The position numbers and the translations under genes were made by a program. Under the pieces are notes generated by a model that was not told where the DNA came from, did no database searches, and saw only the letters and a list, made by a program, of their open reading frames with translations. From Burkholderiaceae bacterium (lineage in GTDB: Bacteria > Pseudomonadota > Gammaproteobacteria > Burkholderiales > Burkholderiaceae_E), in NCBI GenBank assembly GCA_021166725.1, contig JAJPES010000063.1, positions 43,330-107,329 on the forward strand: a stretch of DNA of 64,000 bases, written 5' to 3'. How positions within the stretch are numbered: the first letter of the stretch is position 1; every line of letters begins with the position of its first letter. Below are positions 60,141 to 64,000 of the stretch, one piece after another.

Positions 60141-61094
60141 ATGGACGATGCCGCGATGAGAAACGCGTGGCCGAGCGACCTGATCGATCTGTGCGCGGTT
60201 GTCGAACACGGCGGTCTCGGTGCCGCGGCGCGGGCGCTCGGCCGGCCCAAGTCGAGCCTGAGCCTTGCCGTACGGCGCCTGGAGGACAATCTTTCGGTGC
60301 GTCTTGTCGATCGCACAAAGCGTCGCTTCGATCTCACCGAGAGGGGTCGCACCCTCTACGAGAGCATCGCCCCGCTGCTCGGCCAGGTGGATCGCATCAC
60401 CTCCGATTTCCGCGCGTCGAGCGGCCAGATCGTCGGCTCGCTGCGTATCGCCGCTCCCTACGAATTCGGTGCGCACCACCTGGCGCTGGTAGCGCGCGAC
60501 CTCGTAGCGCGAAATCCGCAACTCGCGATCACCGTCGATGTGCAATATGCGCCGGTGCGCGAACTGCTGGCCGGCGGATACGACGTCGTGTTCGTCATGA
60601 CCAACGGCAAGCTCACCGACCCCGGTCTCGTGACCTGCCGGATGTTCCTGCTCGAGCGCGCGCTGTTCGCGTCGCCCGCCTTCCTCGACCAGCACCCGCC
60701 GATCCGCCGCCCGGAGGATCTCGCGCAACTCGCACTGATCGCGTCGTCGCAGGACCTGCAATGGCGGTTTGCCGATGCAGACGGTCGAACGATCGAAGTA
60801 CCGATTCCCGATTCGCCGATCCGCAGTTCGAACGCGAGCATCCGCAAACAGGCGGCGATCGGAGGCTTCGGTATCACGCGAACCGTCGCCACCTTCTGCC
60901 GCGACGAGGTCCGCAGTGGGCTCCTGCGCAAGGTGCTGCCGTCGTTCCGCTGCACTCCGCTCAGCGTCTATGCGGTGATCAACGAGCGGCGGCTCATGCC
61001 GGCTCCGGTGAAGGCGCTTTTCGAAGAACTCGAGCGGGTCGCGCCCGACCTGTTCATCGAAATGCGCGAGCCGGTCGAAGCAGGAATCCGATGA
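60141..61094 (+). CDS. LysR-family transcriptional regulator
   Basis: A 317-residue regulator from the ATG at 60141. The winged helix is DLIDLCAVVEHGGLGAAARALGRPKSSLSLAVRRLEDNLSVRLVDRTKRRFDLTERGRTLYE, and the effector domain begins VGSLRIAAPYEFGAHHLALVARDLVARNPQLAITVDV. The family usually activates a divergent operon, here cupin-reductase, dctP, hydrolase and pobA. Alternative starts are GTG 60099 and ATG 60156. Its stop overlaps the next dehydrogenase start (ATGA), so that gene is cotranscribed with the regulator. Confidence 0.92.
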   Translation: MDDAAMRNAWPSDLIDLCAVVEHGGLGAAARALGRPKSSLSLAVRRLEDNLSVRLVDRTKRRFDLTERGRTLYESIAPLLGQVDRITSDFRASSGQIVGSLRIAAPYEFGAHHLALVARDLVARNPQLAITVDVQYAPVRELLAGGYDVVFVMTNGKLTDPGLVTCRMFLLERALFASPAFLDQHPPIRRPEDLAQLALIASSQDLQWRFADADGRTIEVPIPDSPIRSSNASIRKQAAIGGFGITRTVATFCRDEVRSGLLRKVLPSFRCTPLSVYAVINERRLMPAPVKALFEELERVAPDLFIEMREPVEAGIR

Positions 61095-62116
61095 AGGCAG
61101 TCGTCGTGCCGGCATTCGGCGACCTCGAGGCACTGCGCGTGCGCGATTGGCCTGACCCGACGCCCGGCGACGACGAAGTCGTCGTCGACGTGATGGCGGC
61201 CGGGGTGAATTTCTCGGATCTGCTCGTGATCGGCGGGCACTACCAGGTGCGGCCGTCGCTGCCGTTCGTGCCCGGTGAGGAAGCGGCCGGCATCGTGTCG
61301 TCCGTCGGAAAGAATGTCGATAGCTGCAGGTCCGGCGATCGCGCCCTCGTGCTCGTCGACAGCGGTGCGCACGCCGAGCGGGTGCTCGCGCCGCAGTCGA
61401 GCTGCTTCGTGCTGCCCGCTGCGATGGGCTTTCTCGAAGCAGCCGGTTTCGGGCTTGCCTTCCAGACCGCCCACTACGCGCTGGTCGATCGGGCGAACCT
61501 GCAGCCCGGCGAGGTCGTGCTGGTTACCGGTGCAGCGGGCGGCGTGGGCCTGGCCTGCGTGCGCCTGGCCAAGGCGCTGGGAGCGCAGGTCCTCGCCGGC
61601 TTGGGCAGCGCCGGCAAGGAGCGCGCCGCACTTGCCGCCGGCGCGGATGCGACGATCCGGTTGTCGGGCGAGCGCCTGCGCGATTCGATTCCCGACGAGG
61701 TACGTGCACGAACCGGCGGCAAGGGCGCCGACGTGGTGGTGGAGGTGGTAGGCGGCGATGTCTTCGACGGAGCTTTCCGCTCGCTCGCTTGGCGCGGGCG
61801 GATCGTGGTGGTCGGCTTCGCGGGCGGACAGATTCCGAGCATCGCCGCGAACCGCATCCTGCTTCGCAACGTCGCGGTCATCGGATTGAATTCGAGCGAC
61901 TACCGCCAACGACATCCGCAGTGGATGCAGCGGGTGCAGCGGGAATTGTTCGCGCTCTACGGAAAAGGGCTGCTGCCTGCCGAACCGGCGGAATGCTTTC
62001 CGCTGGAGGACGCGATCCGCGCGCTGGCGCAGCTTCGTGACCGGCGCGCCATCGGAAAGATCGTGCTGACCACCGATCGCTGGGGGCAGAATACGCTCGG
62101 GGGGGAACCGGCATGA
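61091..62116 (+). CDS. NADPH:quinone oxidoreductase-type zinc-binding dehydrogenase family protein
   Basis: A 341-residue medium-chain dehydrogenase: MKAVVVPAFGDLEALRVRDWPDPTPGDDEVVVDVMAAGVNFSDLLVIGGHYQ, PFVPGEEAAGIVSSVGKNV, VVLVTGAAGGVGLACVRLAKALGAQVLAG near residue 140 (NADPH site), and GRIVVVGFAGGQIPSIAANRILLRNVAVIG near 235. No zinc ligands are evident. Members reduce quinones or enoyl thioesters. It is translationally coupled to the LysR gene, an arrangement suggesting that its substrate belongs to the same catabolic set. Confidence 0.9.
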   Translation: MKAVVVPAFGDLEALRVRDWPDPTPGDDEVVVDVMAAGVNFSDLLVIGGHYQVRPSLPFVPGEEAAGIVSSVGKNVDSCRSGDRALVLVDSGAHAERVLAPQSSCFVLPAAMGFLEAAGFGLAFQTAHYALVDRANLQPGEVVLVTGAAGGVGLACVRLAKALGAQVLAGLGSAGKERAALAAGADATIRLSGERLRDSIPDEVRARTGGKGADVVVEVVGGDVFDGAFRSLAWRGRIVVVGFAGGQIPSIAANRILLRNVAVIGLNSSDYRQRHPQWMQRVQRELFALYGKGLLPAEPAECFPLEDAIRALAQLRDRRAIGKIVLTTDRWGQNTLGGEPA

Positions 62117-62493
62117 ATCAATTCTTGTTGCGGATCTCGGCCATCGCGGCGGTGTCTATCCTGGTGGGAACCGGTGTTGCCTGGGCACAGCACGCGCTCT
62201 CGGGCGACGAGATCGCCCGGCGCTTCAGCGACACGAGGGTCGACATCGTTGCGCACGGCAAGACGGGTGATACTGCGATGACGCTTGTGTTCCGGCCCGA
62301 CGGCACCGTGGTGTCGCAGCGCGCGGGCCGTGCCGACATCACCGGGCGATGGCGTATCGACGAGCGCGGGCTTCACTGCACGCAGTGGGAGACGAACAAG
62401 GAAACCTGCGCGCAGATCGTCGAGAATCCCGACGGAACGTATCTGCGGGTGCACGAAGCCAAGGTCCGCGCGACCTGGCGCCCTGCTCGATAG
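62113..62493 (+). CDS. Small secreted hypothetical protein
   Basis: A 126-residue protein with signal peptide MNQFLLRISAIAAVSILVGTGVAWAQ. The mature part reads as a small beta-rich domain (MTLVFRPDGTVVSQRAGRADITGRWRIDERGLHCTQW), a repeated W-x-I-D / G-x-Y pattern found in several short periplasmic proteins of unknown function; two Cys could form a disulfide. Its ATG overlaps the dehydrogenase stop (ATGA). It converges on ccmH with a 19-base gap. Confidence 0.75.
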   Translation: MNQFLLRISAIAAVSILVGTGVAWAQHALSGDEIARRFSDTRVDIVAHGKTGDTAMTLVFRPDGTVVSQRAGRADITGRWRIDERGLHCTQWETNKETCAQIVENPDGTYLRVHEAKVRATWRPAR

Positions 62494-62512
62494 CAGGGAG
62501 GCGCCCCAGGCG

Positions 62513-63181
62513 TCAGGAGCCGTCGAGCAATCGACGCGCGCTTTCGAGATCGGCGTTGCTGACGACCTGCGCGCCGGCGGAAGTTCCCGTGCCGGGCCTC
62601 TCGAACTGCTGCTGCGCGGCCAAGGTCGTGTCGATATCGCGCCCGTCCCTGGCCGCCGCGCCTGTATCGCGATGCGAGCGCTGCACGCGCCACCACACCA
62701 CCGCACCGATCACGAGCAGCGCGAACGGACCGCCCCACAGCATCCAGGTGTTCCGCTGCACCGGCGGCCGATACAGCACGAAGTCGCCGTAGCGCTGCAC
62801 GAGATACGCCTTGATCTCGTCGTCGCTGCGTCCGGCCAGCATCAGCTCCTCGACTTCGCGACGCAGGTCTGCGGCGAGCGACGCCTCGGAGTCGGCCAGC
62901 GTCTGGTTCTGGCAGACGAGGCAGCGCAGTTCCTCGGCGAGCGCGTGGAAGCGCTCGCGCTCGGCCTGCGTCGGCAGGAGGCTCGCCGCGGGCGCCGGCG
63001 CTTCGCGCGCCGGTTGCGATTGCGACTGTGCGAAGGCGATGCCGCTTGCGCCGGGCAGCGCGAGCCAGGCGGCGGCACCGAGGATCAGCGCTGCGAGCCA
63101 TCCAACGAGGCAGTGACGGGCACGCGTCCTTCGGTGAGCGAGCACGGTGTTGCGAGCTTTCACGACTCGGCAGCCCTTCAT
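62513..63181 (-). CDS. ccmH: CcmH/CycL cytochrome c maturation protein
   Basis: A 222-residue protein. After a long N-terminal leader with one membrane segment (CLVGWLAALILGAAAWLALPG), the conserved domain reads RFHALAEELRCLVCQNQTLADSEASLAADLRREVEELMLAGRSDDEIKAYLVQRYGDFVLYRPP. LRCLVCQNQ holds the redox C-x-x-C that reduces apocytochrome c thiols. A second membrane helix (GPFALLVIGAVVWWRV) follows. The last 60 residues are a non-standard tail ending ESARRLLDGS. The start overlaps the ccmG stop (ATGA). No ccmI lies downstream. Confidence 0.92.
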   Translation of the reverse strand: MKGCRVVKARNTVLAHRRTRARHCLVGWLAALILGAAAWLALPGASGIAFAQSQSQPAREAPAPAASLLPTQAERERFHALAEELRCLVCQNQTLADSEASLAADLRREVEELMLAGRSDDEIKAYLVQRYGDFVLYRPPVQRNTWMLWGGPFALLVIGAVVWWRVQRSHRDTGAAARDGRDIDTTLAAQQQFERPGTGTSAGAQVVSNADLESARRLLDGS

Positions 63182-63711
63182 GAAGCCGCAAGTTCGCGCG
63201 CGAGCGGCAGCAGCTTCTGCTGCAGCAATTCCGGCGTGACCGGTCCCACGTGCTTGTACCGGATGATCCCCGCTCCGTCGATCAGGAAGGTTTCCGGCGC
63301 GCCGTAGACTCCGTAGTCGATACCGACGCGACCCTGCACGTCGCTGACGACGACCGAATACGGGTTGCCCAGCTTGCGCAGCCACGCGATCGAGTTCTCC
63401 GGCATGTCCTTCCAAGCGAGCCCGATGAGCGGGATCTCGCCCGTGCGCGCGAGATCGTTGAGCACCGGGTGTTCGACCTGGCAGGCAGCGCACCAAGAGC
63501 CCCAGACGTTGAGCAGCCAGACCTTGCCGCGCAGCGCCTGCGGGGACCACGTGCGCGCGAGATCGTGCGTGACCGGCAGCGAGAAATCCGGCGCCGGCTT
63601 GCCGATCAGCGGCGACGGAATCTCGCGCGGGTTGCGATCGAGCCCGGCCAGCAGGAACCACGCGATGATCGCGAAGACCGCGACCGGCACGATGAAACGC
63701 AGCGCTCTCAT
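63178..63711 (-). CDS. ccmG: CcmG/DsbE thiol:disulfide interchange protein
   Basis: A 177-residue membrane-anchored thioredoxin: an N-terminal helix (FIVPVAVFAIIAWFLLAGL), KPAPDFSLPVTHDLARTWSPQALRGKVWLLNVWGSWCAACQVEHPVLNDLA with the W-C-x-x-C active site, and YGVYGAPETFLIDGAGIIRYKHVGPVTPELL with the cis-Pro loop of CcmG. It hands reducing equivalents to CcmH for haem attachment. The start at 63711 is chosen for the membrane anchor; the long upstream ORF is low-complexity. ccmF, normally immediately upstream, is not recognisable. Confidence 0.93.
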   Translation of the reverse strand: MRALRFIVPVAVFAIIAWFLLAGLDRNPREIPSPLIGKPAPDFSLPVTHDLARTWSPQALRGKVWLLNVWGSWCAACQVEHPVLNDLARTGEIPLIGLAWKDMPENSIAWLRKLGNPYSVVVSDVQGRVGIDYGVYGAPETFLIDGAGIIRYKHVGPVTPELLQQKLLPLARELAAS

Positions 63712-64000
63712 CCGACTCCCTTTGCGCGTTTGGCAGCGATGAAGCACGCGATCGTCGGCGCGTCGGATCGCTGTCGCGAGCGTGTCGCTTCGCCTTGCCG
63801 CGCGCACGGCTTCGGCCCGTGCTGCGCGCGGGCTTCCCGGGCCTGCCTCGGAAATCCGCACCCGCGGCCGAGGGGCGCTGGGCCGCCCCCGGCCGCGGGG
63901 GGCGAGTTGCGACGCACGCCCGGGACCCCCGGGGGCACCACCGGCCGCAGCCGGTCGCGCGGCAAACCCCAGCGCCACGCACCCGACACCCAACCGACCC
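63712..64000. other. Extremely GC-rich stretch at the right edge, no gene recognised
   Basis: These 289 bases contain runs such as GGGGGG and CCCCC and several GC inverted repeats. ORFs that cross it translate to Arg/Pro/Gly-rich sequence without motifs. The C-terminus of CcmF would be expected here but cannot be read in any leftward frame. Confidence 0.5.

Noticed and set aside
63178-63993. Extended 271-residue CcmG ORF
   Set aside because: The extra N-terminal part is low-complexity Ala/Arg/Gly/Pro; the start at 63711 gives a normal membrane anchor and family length.
1-64000. rRNA or tRNA genes
   Set aside because: No conserved rRNA segments, cloverleaf or T-loop GTTCRANNC patterns with matching acceptor stems were recognised by eye.

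Overview
The window reads as chromosomal DNA of a high-GC betaproteobacterium, most likely a Burkholderiales member. Supporting traits are a Bug/TctC solute receptor, two LivK-type amide/branched-chain receptors, paired HyuA/HyuB proteins, NnrS, a Ccm cytochrome c maturation fragment and tight ATGA/GTGA gene overlaps. No rRNA, tRNA, CRISPR array, prophage or insertion sequence was seen. All identifications come from reading motifs; no database search was run.

Left part (1-21.9 kb). A HyuA/HyuB pair with a VOC-family gene runs leftward from a promoter shared with a divergent TetR regulator. Next come xdhC (molybdoenzyme maturation), nnrS, a liv uptake operon with a LivM-LivG fusion, a quinone-oxidoreductase-like gene and a tctC gene. 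A second leftward operon then carries an octopine/nopaline-type dehydrogenase, a 3-hydroxyacyl-CoA dehydrogenase, LivK, LivH, a second LivM-LivG fusion, the only LivF of the window, and a dehydrogenase/enoyl-CoA hydratase fusion. The promoter regions of hyuA1 and of this operon carry the same inverted repeat, TGGTAC-N16-GTACCA, so the TetR protein probably controls both, 18 kb apart.

Centre (21.96-37.9 kb). A single leftward 16-kb operon starts with a GntR regulator that has its own promoter and palindrome. It continues with thiolase, acyl-CoA ligase, HyuA2, HyuB2, acyl-CoA dehydrogenase, a two-subunit B12-dependent acyl-CoA mutase, a three-subunit molybdenum hydroxylase, a MoaD-like protein and a CaiB-type CoA transferase. 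Most junctions overlap or are only a few bases apart. Together with the neighbouring operons this looks like a complete uptake-to-central-metabolism route for an unidentified substrate. Plausible substrate classes are an N-heterocycle, lactam or hydantoin, or a ketone that is carboxylated, activated with CoA and thiolysed.

Island (about 38.0-40.8 kb). A lower-GC stretch holds small ORFs and sites with the attC signature of integron cassettes (GTCTAAC/GCCTAAC paired with GTTAGGC/GTTAGAC), with no integrase in the window. The cassettes carry a HicA-HicB toxin-antitoxin pair and two ORFs that each look broken by one single-base indel.

Right part (40.8-64 kb). This holds a patatin-like lipase, a YihY/BrkB membrane protein and a surface-glycan cluster: GT4, amidohydrolase, a 1288-residue GH/GT/UDP-galactopyranose-mutase-like fusion, UDP-glucuronate decarboxylase, GT2 and a carbamoyltransferase. 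Nitronate monooxygenase, an MFS transporter, a LysR-controlled set (cupin-reductase fusion, TRAP receptor, isochorismatase-like hydrolase, PobA), another quinone-oxidoreductase-like gene, a small secreted protein, and ccmH/ccmG follow. The last 290 bases are extremely GC-rich with no recognisable gene.
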